Assembly: GCA_030653405.1 (NCBI GenBank)
Contig: JAURZO010000219.1
Coordinates: 1 to 5,869 of the forward strand
Reading direction: 5' to 3'
DNA: 5,869 nt
Source of the DNA: Zwartia sp.
Lineage (GTDB): Bacteria; Pseudomonadota; Gammaproteobacteria; Burkholderiales; Burkholderiaceae_B
Every line of letters begins with the position of its first letter. The first letter of the stretch is position 1. The notes beneath the pieces are model-generated. The model made no database searches. It worked only from the letters and a program-made list of their open reading frames with translations, and was not told where the DNA came from. This document shows, piece by piece, positions 1-5,869 of the stretch. Made by a program: the position numbers and the translations under genes.

Positions 1-2
1 CT

Positions 3-1334
3 GTACGATCCCGCCCGCGGCCGGTCGTCATCGGTTTTGGACCATGCGGGATTTTTGCGGCATTGCTGCTGGCCCAGATGGGCTTGCGTCCGATTGTGCT
101 GGAGCGAGGCAAAGCGGTGCGCGAACGCACTCAGGACACTTGGAAGCTCTGGCGTAAAAACATACTGAACCCCGAATCAAACGTGCAGTTTGGCGAGGGT
201 GGTGCGGGGACTTTTTCAGATGGCAAGCTTTATAGCCAGATCAAAGACCCGAAATTTTACGGACGCAAAGTCATTCGTGAGTTCGTCAAAGCCGGGGCTC
301 CCGAAGAGATCCTCTATGTCGCTAAGCCCCATATCGGCACCTTCCGACTTGTCGGCGTGGTCGAGAAAATGCGCGAGGAAATCATCGCCTTGGGTGGCGA
401 AATCCGTTTTTCACAAAAGGTCGTCGGCTTTGATATTCAAGATCAGCAGATCCGTGCCGTCCAACTTGAGAGCGGCGAGACCTTAGCCGCGGACCATGTC
501 ATCATCGCGTTGGGGCACAGTGCGCGGGACACGTTCAAGGTACTTCATGATGCCGGCGTCTACATGGAAGCCAAACCCTTCTCCGTGGGCTTTCGGATCG
601 AGCATCCGCAATCCCTCATTGATCGTGCACGACTCGGTCCCCATGCGGGAAACAAGCTGATCGGAGCCGCCGATTACAAGCTGGTGCACCACGCCAGCAA
701 CGGCCGCGCGGTCTATAGTTTTTGTATGTGTCCGGGCGGTACCGTGGTTGCGGCCACCTCAGAAGAAAATCGCGTCGTCACCAACGGCATGAGTCAATAT
801 TCGCGCAACGAGCGAAATGCCAACGCAGGCATTGTCGTCGGCATTACGCCCGAAGACTATCCAGGCGGCCCGCTGGCCGGTCTTGATTTTCAGCGAAAGA
901 TCGAATCCCACGCCTACGTGTTAGGGGGCAGTACCTACGAGGCTCCCGCACAACTGGTCGGAGATTTCCTGATGGGCCGGGCATCGACTGAGCTCGGTAG
1001 CGTCATCCCGTCCTACAAACCAGGGGTGCATCTCACCGACCTCGCGACCAGCTTGCCTGCCTATGCCATTGAGGCCATTCGCGAAGCGATCCCGGCCTTT
1101 GAAAAACAAATCAAAGGCTTTTCTATGCACGATGCCATCTTGACGGGCGTCGAGACGCGCACCTCTTCGCCCTTGCGCATGACCCGCGGCGCGGACTTTC
1201 AAAGCCTGAATGTCAAAGGTCTGTACCCGGCGGGAGAGGGTGCGGGCTACGCAGGCGGCATTTTGTCGGCAGGCGTGGATGGTATCCGGGTCGCCGAAGC
1301 ACTCGCGCTCAGTTACGTCACCGCTGCAAAATGA
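3..1334 (+). CDS. FAD-dependent dehydrogenase, COG2509 type (5' end cut by window edge)
   Basis: This is a probable FAD/NAD(P)-binding oxidoreductase of the uncharacterised COG2509 group. Its physiological substrate is not known. The frame is open from base 3 and gives 443 visible residues. The dinucleotide-binding motif VVIGFGPCGIFAA lies at about residues 8-20, followed by the acidic end of the second strand in IVLERG. These lie at or upstream of the TTG at 63, so that TTG is not the real start. Further family-like blocks are QFGEGGAGTFSDGKLYS (about 62-78), SVGFRIEHP, ETRTSSPLRMTRG, and a C-terminal FAD-contacting stretch GAGYAGGILSAGVDG (about 414-428). From memory the family is about 530-550 aa, so roughly 90-100 N-terminal residues lie outside the window. 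No signal peptide or membrane segment is visible in the part seen. The stop overlaps the cho start as ATGA, which suggests translational coupling. Family assignment is firm; function is open. Confidence 0.86.
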   Translation, partial: VRSRPRPVVIGFGPCGIFAALLLAQMGLRPIVLERGKAVRERTQDTWKLWRKNILNPESNVQFGEGGAGTFSDGKLYSQIKDPKFYGRKVIREFVKAGAPEEILYVAKPHIGTFRLVGVVEKMREEIIALGGEIRFSQKVVGFDIQDQQIRAVQLESGETLAADHVIIALGHSARDTFKVLHDAGVYMEAKPFSVGFRIEHPQSLIDRARLGPHAGNKLIGAADYKLVHHASNGRAVYSFCMCPGGTVVAATSEENRVVTNGMSQYSRNERNANAGIVVGITPEDYPGGPLAGLDFQRKIESHAYVLGGSTYEAPAQLVGDFLMGRASTELGSVIPSYKPGVHLTDLATSLPAYAIEAIREAIPAFEKQIKGFSMHDAILTGVETRTSSPLRMTRGADFQSLNVKGLYPAGEGAGYAGGILSAGVDGIRVAEALALSYVTAAK

Positions 1335-2185
1335 GGCGATCCGCGCGCAGGCCGGATTTCGATACTTCGCTCGGCTACGAATACCCCGCAAGGCTGCGAG
1401 ACAGCGTGACCGAACTCCCCGCGGCACCAGGTGTCTATATTTTTCATGGAGCGACGGGCGATCTGCCCTTGTACATCGGGAAAAGCATCAATATTCGCAG
1501 TCGCGTGATGTCTCACCTACGCACTGCAGACGAAGCGCGCATGCTGCGTCAAACTGAAAAAATCACCTGCATCCGCACGACGGGGGAGATCGGTGCCTTG
1601 CTGCTCGAAGCACGTTTGATCAAAGAGCAACAACCTCTCTTTAATCAAAAATTACGCCGGCATCGTCAGATGTGTTCCTTGCGTATTCAGGACAACAAGC
1701 CAGAGGTCGTCTACTCGAATCAGATTGATTTTTCAACCACTTCGGATCTGTATGGTCTCTACGCCAGTCGTCACGCTGCACTCGAGGCACTTAGAAACAT
1801 TGCGGATGAACATAAGCTTTGCCTGACGCTGCTCGGTCTGGAAAAAGGCGCGAAGCAGCGACCCTGCTTTCGCGCGATGCTCAATCGCTGCGCCGGCGCC
1901 TGTCACGGACACGAAACACCCGAAGTACATTTTGAACGTCTCAAACAAAGCCTCGCACACGCGCGCCTGATCTGCTGGCCTTATCCTGGCGCGGTCGGAC
2001 TCATTGAACATTTTGAAAACGACACACAGATTCACGTGGTCAAAAACTGGTTTTATCTTGGCAGCGTCCAGACGCTCGAAGAGGCTCGGACCCTGCACCA
2101 GCCGATTGCCAACTTTGATAGCGATGGCTACAAAATTTTGTGTAAACCGCTCTTGAGTGGTCAGGCTGAAATCGTTGAGCTCTGA
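1331..2185 (+). CDS. cho: Excinuclease Cho, UvrC-like GIY-YIG repair nuclease
   Basis: Cho is a UvrC homologue that, in E. coli, makes the 3' incision on UvrB-marked damaged DNA, a few nucleotides further from the lesion than UvrC does. The 284-aa product is near the E. coli length (about 295 aa) and matches it end to end from memory. The GIY-YIG nuclease domain occupies about residues 28-106: GVY at 34-36, YIG at 48-50, the probable catalytic Arg58, the metal-binding Glu93 in LLLEARLIK, and Asn105. A second region carries four cysteines (164, 179, 187, 191; CX14-CX7-CX3-C). The last three match the spacing of the UvrC Fe-S cluster cysteines. The C-terminus ends with the Cho-like block DGYKILCKPLLSG. 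The UvrC RNase H-like and helix-hairpin-helix parts are absent, as is normal for Cho. The start at 1331 is supported by the ATGA overlap with the upstream gene; no strong Shine-Dalgarno is seen. E. coli cho is LexA-controlled, but any promoter here would lie upstream of the window. Confidence 0.94.
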   Translation: MRRSARRPDFDTSLGYEYPARLRDSVTELPAAPGVYIFHGATGDLPLYIGKSINIRSRVMSHLRTADEARMLRQTEKITCIRTTGEIGALLLEARLIKEQQPLFNQKLRRHRQMCSLRIQDNKPEVVYSNQIDFSTTSDLYGLYASRHAALEALRNIADEHKLCLTLLGLEKGAKQRPCFRAMLNRCAGACHGHETPEVHFERLKQSLAHARLICWPYPGAVGLIEHFENDTQIHVVKNWFYLGSVQTLEEARTLHQPIANFDSDGYKILCKPLLSGQAEIVEL

Positions 2186-2228
2186 GGCGCGAGGTGATGG
2201 CGCTTGATTTGCGCACCCACCGCGCTTC
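2184..2228. terminator. Imperfect GC-rich hairpin between convergent genes, possible bidirectional terminator
   Basis: The arms gaggcgcg (2184-2191) and cgcgcttc (2221-2228) pair over eight positions with one G-T wobble. Inside them GCGC (2200-2203) can pair with GCGC (2211-2214) around the loop ttgattt, with an irregular internal loop between the two helices. It sits exactly where the cho transcript and the oppositely oriented transcript must end. There is no T-tract on either side in either direction, so it is not a canonical intrinsic terminator. The rest of the gap to 2239 shows nothing recognisable. Confidence 0.35.
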
Positions 2229-2239
2229 AACTGCTTTAG

Positions 2240-3346
2240 TTACAGTTCCGGGGTCAACGCAACGTTGTTGAGTTTGTTGAGCGTCTCGGGCCACTGACGC
2301 TTTTGGGCAGACTGCAGAAGCACCCGCCCCCAAGACATCCAGCCATCCCAACCAATTCGCTTGTCCCAAGAATTCCCCCAACAGGCTGCTGTTTGCACAC
2401 CCGCTTCGGCGTAAGCTTGGCCCAGCTCAAAGTTGCGCTCCGTCATGTGCAACTGTGACAGCACCATATAAGGCTCGGCGACCCAGGGATTGAGCTTGAT
2501 TGCCTGCTCAAGTACAGCGGCAGTCGCATTGGGAGACATCAATGGTTGACTCTGTTGCATCACCGACCAGTAAAGCGCTGCGGCAGCCGCCTCGTCACCG
2601 GGCTCCATGACTTTTCGACCATGATCAAAAACGGGAGGCTGAGGTAGCTGGTCTTTGAGCGCGGGATGTTGGAGAAAATTCCCCAAACGCGAGATCTGAC
2701 CCCAACGATAGGTGGTCGGTCGCATAGGACCTGGCCATAAGGCTGCGGCCCAGTGCTGCTGCGCCGGCTGTGGCTTGTAATCCGGGTAGCCCATATAAAT
2801 ATCATCTTGCCAGCTGTACCACTGCTCGCAGATATCGGCCATGCTCACCACAATGAATGCCGCGACATCACGTGCGGGCAACACGAACGGCTGACCCTGC
2901 AAGGTGATGGTCAGACTGCCCTCAGACGTCAAATGACCTTTGAACAGTTCACTTAGAAACTCGATACGCGACATCACGCAAAACAAATGGATCAGCCGTT
3001 CGACATCCTCACCGACTGCTTCCTGCAGGCGTCCACGTTCGCTTTTGGGATCGAATTTCATCAAATCGACATGCGCGTTGCCATACACACTGTGCAACAG
3101 TCCGAGCTGTCGAACATGCTTGGGCTGCTGCCACAACGTGAGCGTCCGGGCCACACCGATCAGATGATGACGGAAGGTACCGGCTTTATGCCAGTCTTGC
3201 CCAACACCACGCCCCAATACTAAGGGCATCACTGGGCCTAAATCTGGATCGTGAGCCAGCCACTCTTCGTCGAGTAAGCCAATCGCTCTTGAAAGCTGTT
3301 TATGATCGAGAGTAGGTAGCATCGCAGTCATTCGTGAATCCATCAT
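2240..3346 (-). CDS. HD-like (DUF6817-like) protein with TPR-like C-terminus, function unknown
   Basis: The function is not known. The 368-aa product appears cytosolic, with no signal peptide or membrane helix seen. The N-terminal half (about 45-175) has an alternating histidine pattern: His53, HH at 60-61 in TFRHHLIGV, LLHSVYG at 84-89, then Asp171 in SMADICEQ. It recalls helical HD-type metal domains, with HS in place of HD, and resembles what I remember of DUF6817. The middle is rich in Trp and Pro. About residues 252-320 read as TPR-like helices (for example VLEQAIKLNPWVAEPYMVL, then a second amphipathic pair). The C-terminus has a Trp-rich block, WGNSWDKRIGWDGWMSWG (323-340). The ATG at 3346 shares one base with the D-aminoacylase stop (TGATG), which favours this start although no Shine-Dalgarno is visible; in-frame ATGs also occur at 3343, 3331 and 3322. 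Coupling makes it the last gene of the deacylase operon. The CDS call is strong; the domain naming is tentative. Confidence 0.72.
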   Translation of the reverse strand: MMDSRMTAMLPTLDHKQLSRAIGLLDEEWLAHDPDLGPVMPLVLGRGVGQDWHKAGTFRHHLIGVARTLTLWQQPKHVRQLGLLHSVYGNAHVDLMKFDPKSERGRLQEAVGEDVERLIHLFCVMSRIEFLSELFKGHLTSEGSLTITLQGQPFVLPARDVAAFIVVSMADICEQWYSWQDDIYMGYPDYKPQPAQQHWAAALWPGPMRPTTYRWGQISRLGNFLQHPALKDQLPQPPVFDHGRKVMEPGDEAAAAALYWSVMQQSQPLMSPNATAAVLEQAIKLNPWVAEPYMVLSQLHMTERNFELGQAYAEAGVQTAACWGNSWDKRIGWDGWMSWGRVLLQSAQKRQWPETLNKLNNVALTPEL

Positions 3347-4800
3347 CAGGCAGCAGGACGAGAAAGTACGCGACCTGGACGCGCGCCGGTCGCTTTGCCA
3401 TGATCCCAGACCACCGCACCATTCACAATCACTGTGTTAATGCCGCGCGCCATGGCGATCGGATTTTCATACGTGGCGACCTCGTCAACAGTCTCTTCAT
3501 TAAACAGAGTCAAGTCAGCATAGGCGCCCTCTTTGAGGACGCCACGGTCCGTCAGTCCAAAGTTCACCGCGGTCAGGCCTGTCATTTTATGGACAGCCGT
3601 TTCGAGCGAAAATAGTCCCAAGCTACGACGATAATGCCCCAGTACGCGGGGAAAAGTAGACCAGAGACGTGGGTGGGGCGAGGCGTCATGTGGTAAACCA
3701 TCCGACCCAATCATCGTTGGCGCGAACTGCAGGATTTTTTGAACATCGCCCTCATCCATCCGAAAATAAATGGCGCCGGCCGGCAGCAAGCGCTCGACCG
3801 CCTCATTTTGCGACACACCCATTTCCTCGGCAATTTTGTCCAGATCCTTTCCCGCGTATTGAGGGAGTGACTTGGACCACGTGACGATCACCCGCGCAGA
3901 GGTTTCAGCACGGCTTGTCGACAACACGGTTGAGCCAGCAGTGTATGGATAGCAATCTAAGCAAATAGGCTGTTTAGCCATGCTCTTTCGGATGAACTCA
4001 AGCGTCTCGTCCGAGCGGCCGTAGTTTTTGGCACCGATGACTTTGTGATGCGAGATCACAACGGGTACGCCCACTTCGCGGCCAATCCGGAATGTTTCCT
4101 CGAGTGAGTCCATCACCCCATCGGCCTCATCGCGCATGTGCGTGCAGTACAGACCATTGAACTCTTTCAAGGGACGACAGATTTCAATCACTTCTTCGGT
4201 GGGTGCCGCCACGGCAGGCTCGTAAAACAGCCCCGTCGACACACCAATCGCACCCGCCTCCATCGCCTCGACCACTAACTCGCGCATCTGCTCGATCTGC
4301 GCCGGTGTCGCGGGCTTTTCCAAGTCATCCATGGTCGCCACGCGAAGCGTTGTGTGGCCCACGAGCATCGCGCGATTAGTGGTGGAGGGCTCGGCACGCA
4401 GCGCATCCAGATATTCACCGAAGCTGCGAAATCTGAACCAGCCGCCTTCGTCATCCAGTAAGTTCAGAGGAGGCGTGACCGGATCAGGAATCGGACGCGG
4501 CATCGGTGCCAACGACACGCCACAATTGCCGCCAATAATGGTTGTGACACCCTGACTGACCTTCGGTGTCATCTCAGGACTCGACAACATCATACGGTCG
4601 TCGTGGGTATGCGCATCGATGAAACCAGGCGCTGCAACCTGACCTTTCAAATCAATTTCCTTTTTACCGGAGCAAGCCGCGAGATCACCGATTTTGGCGA
4701 TCCGATCACCGTTAATACCAATGTCGCCTGTGAAGCGATCGGCACCTGTACCGTCAATGACCGTGGCATTTCTAATCAGTAAATCAAACTGTGTGCTCAT
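3346..4800 (-). CDS. D-aminoacylase (N-acyl-D-amino-acid deacylase), amidohydrolase superfamily
   Basis: The enzyme hydrolyses N-acyl-D-amino acids to a free D-amino acid and a carboxylate, probably in the cytosol since no signal peptide is seen. At 484 aa it is almost the same length as Alcaligenes faecalis D-aminoacylase (483 aa) and collinear with it from memory. Expected metal-centre residues are all present: His64 and His66 in DAHTHDD, the bridging Cys93 in GGNCG, His221 in CTHMRDE, His251 in SHHK, and Asp367 in GSDGLPHD. A beta-sandwich is formed by the N-terminus (about 1-60) and the C-terminus (about 420-475, ending WDHGKATGARPGRVLSR). Exact acyl and side-chain preference (hydrophobic D-amino acids, D-Glu or D-Asp) cannot be read from motifs alone. 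The start at 4800 has AGGAG at 4814-4810, nine bases upstream. It follows the M20 peptidase gene by 84 bp and overlaps the next gene by one base, consistent with a peptide or amino-acid-derivative catabolic operon. Confidence 0.94.
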   Translation of the reverse strand: MSTQFDLLIRNATVIDGTGADRFTGDIGINGDRIAKIGDLAACSGKKEIDLKGQVAAPGFIDAHTHDDRMMLSSPEMTPKVSQGVTTIIGGNCGVSLAPMPRPIPDPVTPPLNLLDDEGGWFRFRSFGEYLDALRAEPSTTNRAMLVGHTTLRVATMDDLEKPATPAQIEQMRELVVEAMEAGAIGVSTGLFYEPAVAAPTEEVIEICRPLKEFNGLYCTHMRDEADGVMDSLEETFRIGREVGVPVVISHHKVIGAKNYGRSDETLEFIRKSMAKQPICLDCYPYTAGSTVLSTSRAETSARVIVTWSKSLPQYAGKDLDKIAEEMGVSQNEAVERLLPAGAIYFRMDEGDVQKILQFAPTMIGSDGLPHDASPHPRLWSTFPRVLGHYRRSLGLFSLETAVHKMTGLTAVNFGLTDRGVLKEGAYADLTLFNEETVDEVATYENPIAMARGINTVIVNGAVVWDHGKATGARPGRVLSRPAA

Positions 4801-4884
4801 CGCTTCAAACTCCTGAAAAATTCAAATGTCGTATGTTTTTTTTTGATCAAGTGCGCACGCGCGATCCATTCACCCGGATTGGGC
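4801..4884 (-). promoter_or_regulatory. 84-bp spacer with possible promoter or operator upstream of D-aminoacylase
   Basis: The gap between the M20 peptidase stop and the D-aminoacylase start is longer than the other junctions here. Two perfect 8-bp palindromes stand back to back, TTGATCAA (4843-4850) and GTGCGCAC (4851-4858). Next to them on the reading strand is a run of nine A (4844-4836). A TTGATC hexamer (4850-4845) could be a -35, but the best -10 match, TTGAAT (4825-4820), is at a long 19-base spacing. A promoter or operator is therefore possible but weakly supported; simple read-through from the peptidase gene is equally likely. Confidence 0.25.
4810..4814 (-). promoter_or_regulatory. 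Ribosome binding site of D-aminoacylase
   Basis: The - strand reads AGGAG at these positions with nine bases before the ATG at 4800. It is the only clear Shine-Dalgarno sequence in the window and fixes the D-aminoacylase start. It also indicates independent translation initiation after the M20 peptidase gene, unlike the overlapping downstream gene. Confidence 0.8.
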
Positions 4885-5869
4885 TCAGGCTGCGATTTTG
4901 GCGCCCCGATCGCCGAGGTCCCAAAATAGACCGGCCATCAGCTGCAGAGACTCGCGCGCCACCGAACCCAGCATGTGCTCATTCGGCGCATGCTGTGAGC
5001 ACGCTGCATACGAGTGAGGCACCCACACCGTTGGCAGTGCCAGGATTTTGGAGAACGCATCATTGGGCAAGGTGCCACCCAGGTTAGGCAACACGTCGAC
5101 CTCTTTGCCAGTCGTTTGCGTAATCGAAGCGGCGGCCATTTTGACCCAGGGGTTGTCTGGATCCAGTCGAGTGGCCTCTGCGGCTTCGCCGCGGCTGGGA
5201 GCTACCTCAACATCGGTAAAGCCATGCGCATCCAGATGCTCCCGGATGTGCTTGAGGAAATTTTCATTATCGCTGCCGACCACATAACGCAATTGACAGA
5301 ATGCAATGGCGTAGCCCGGGATGGCATTCACAGGCGCATCGGGATTACCGGTTTTAAAAGCAAGGGTCTCAAATGTATTCCAGGCAAACACGCGCTCGGT
5401 TGGCGTCAAGCCTGGCTCAGCCCAGTCCGGATCAATCTCTGGATCGTTCGGTCCGCCACCCACTTGTATGTTTGCCAGCGCGCGTCGGACATTATCGGGC
5501 AAGGAGCTGGGCAACAGTTTGGGGACGAGAATGCGCCCGCGAGCATCCACCAACGAGGCGATCGCGTGCGCCAAACGAATCCCCGGATTTTTGAGCAAAC
5601 CACCCCAGTTACCGGAATGATGACCACCTTCACGGACATTCAAACGCAATTCAAAATTAAACGCGCCACGCGAACCTAGAAAAAGAGTAGGTCTTGATGC
5701 CGAGACACGAGGACCGTCAGAAGCCAGGAACAAATCGGCTTTGAGCAAATCACCATGCTGCGCGCACATCTCACGCAAGCCCGGCGAGCCCATTTCCTCA
5801 CCCATCTCGATGAGTAAAGTCACGTTGTAACCGAGCTTGCCTTGGCGGGCAGTCAACACTTGTTCAAGC
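4885..5869 (-). CDS. M20-family metallopeptidase/deacetylase (5' end cut by window edge)
   Basis: This is a di-zinc M20 (peptidase dimer) family hydrolase, probably a dipeptidase or N-acyl-amino-acid hydrolase. The frame stays open to the right edge (first full codon 5868-5866), giving 327 visible residues. The GTG at 5859 is internal, not the start. Visible signatures are EMGEEMGSPGL (Glu24 as general base and Glu25 as metal ligand, numbered in the fragment), a metal-binding Asp in LASDGPR (Asp51), the lid-domain GGHHSGNWGG whose His reaches the partner active site, and the final metal His in SQHAPNEHM near the C-terminus. From memory such proteins have about 450-480 aa, so some 130-150 N-terminal residues carrying the HxD motif and bridging Asp are missing. 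It precedes D-aminoacylase on the same strand, suggesting joint breakdown of peptides or acylated amino acids. Exact substrate cannot be told. Confidence 0.9.
   Translation of the reverse strand, partial: LEQVLTARQGKLGYNVTLLIEMGEEMGSPGLREMCAQHGDLLKADLFLASDGPRVSASRPTLFLGSRGAFNFELRLNVREGGHHSGNWGGLLKNPGIRLAHAIASLVDARGRILVPKLLPSSLPDNVRRALANIQVGGGPNDPEIDPDWAEPGLTPTERVFAWNTFETLAFKTGNPDAPVNAIPGYAIAFCQLRYVVGSDNENFLKHIREHLDAHGFTDVEVAPSRGEAAEATRLDPDNPWVKMAAASITQTTGKEVDVLPNLGGTLPNDAFSKILALPTVWVPHSYAACSQHAPNEHMLGSVARESLQLMAGLFWDLGDRGAKIAA

Noticed and set aside
63..65. TTG as start of the flavoprotein
   Set aside because: The same frame is open to the left edge and encodes the essential GxGxxG nucleotide-binding motif before this codon, so the gene is truncated by the window.
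921..1427. - strand open frame (168 aa) across the flavoprotein-cho junction
   Set aside because: Both + strand genes here have clear family motifs. The antisense product is Arg- and Cys-rich with no domain, typical of a shadow frame.
1733..2230. - strand open frame (165 aa) opposite the 3' half of cho
   Set aside because: It is antisense to conserved Cho motifs, including the cysteine block and the C-terminal block, and has no supporting start signal.
4836..4844. T-run on the + strand considered as an intrinsic terminator
   Set aside because: No stable hairpin precedes it on the + strand and no + strand gene ends nearby.
5178..5194. GC-rich hairpin GCGGC-ttc-GCCGC considered as a REP element or terminator
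   Set aside because: It lies inside the M20 coding region, occurs once only, keeps the reading frame (GEAAEA), and has no T-tract. It is a codon-level coincidence of Ala/Glu-rich sequence.
5014..5679. Long + strand open frame (221 aa) opposite the M20 peptidase gene
   Set aside because: It lies wholly antisense to a gene with clear M20 catalytic motifs, has no ribosome binding site or recognisable domain, and is best explained as a shadow of codon bias.
5857..5859. GTG as start of the M20 peptidase
   Set aside because: The frame continues to the right edge, and the part seen lacks the N-terminal HxD motif that all active M20 enzymes need, so the true start is outside the window.

Overview
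The window looks like ordinary chromosomal DNA from a Gram-negative proteobacterium, most likely a betaproteobacterium (Burkholderiales). This is inferred: the D-aminoacylase resembles, from memory, the Alcaligenes enzymes, and the UvrC-like nuclease resembles E. coli Cho over its whole length. No rRNA, tRNA, CRISPR, insertion sequence or phage gene is visible. Coding density is very high. The only gene-free stretches are about 54 bp and 84 bp.

Layout: two gene clusters face each other. On the + strand, a 5'-truncated flavoprotein of the COG2509 FAD-dependent dehydrogenase type (3-1334, running in from the left edge) overlaps by ATGA a complete cho gene (1331-2185). Cho is a stand-alone UvrC-like GIY-YIG nuclease of nucleotide excision repair. 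On the - strand, read from the right edge leftwards, come a 5'-truncated M20 metallopeptidase (4885 to beyond 5869), an 84-bp gap with a good ribosome binding site, a complete D-aminoacylase (3346-4800), and a 368-aa protein (2240-3346) whose start overlaps the D-aminoacylase stop by one base (TGATG). The last protein has an HD-like helical N-terminal part, probably DUF6817-like, and a TPR-like C-terminal part. The clusters converge on a 54-bp gap that holds an imperfect GC-rich hairpin.

How the genes may work together: the - strand cluster looks catabolic. An M20 peptidase would release amino acids or acylated amino acids from peptides, and the D-aminoacylase would remove the acyl group from N-acyl-D-amino acids. 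The third protein is stoichiometrically coupled to the deacylase but has no assignable activity. The + strand pair joins a flavoprotein of unknown reaction to a repair nuclease; tight coupling is visible but the functional reason is not. The least understood items are the HD-like/TPR protein coupled to D-aminoacylase and the flavoprotein-cho coupling. I see no clear evidence of a large new multi-gene system.
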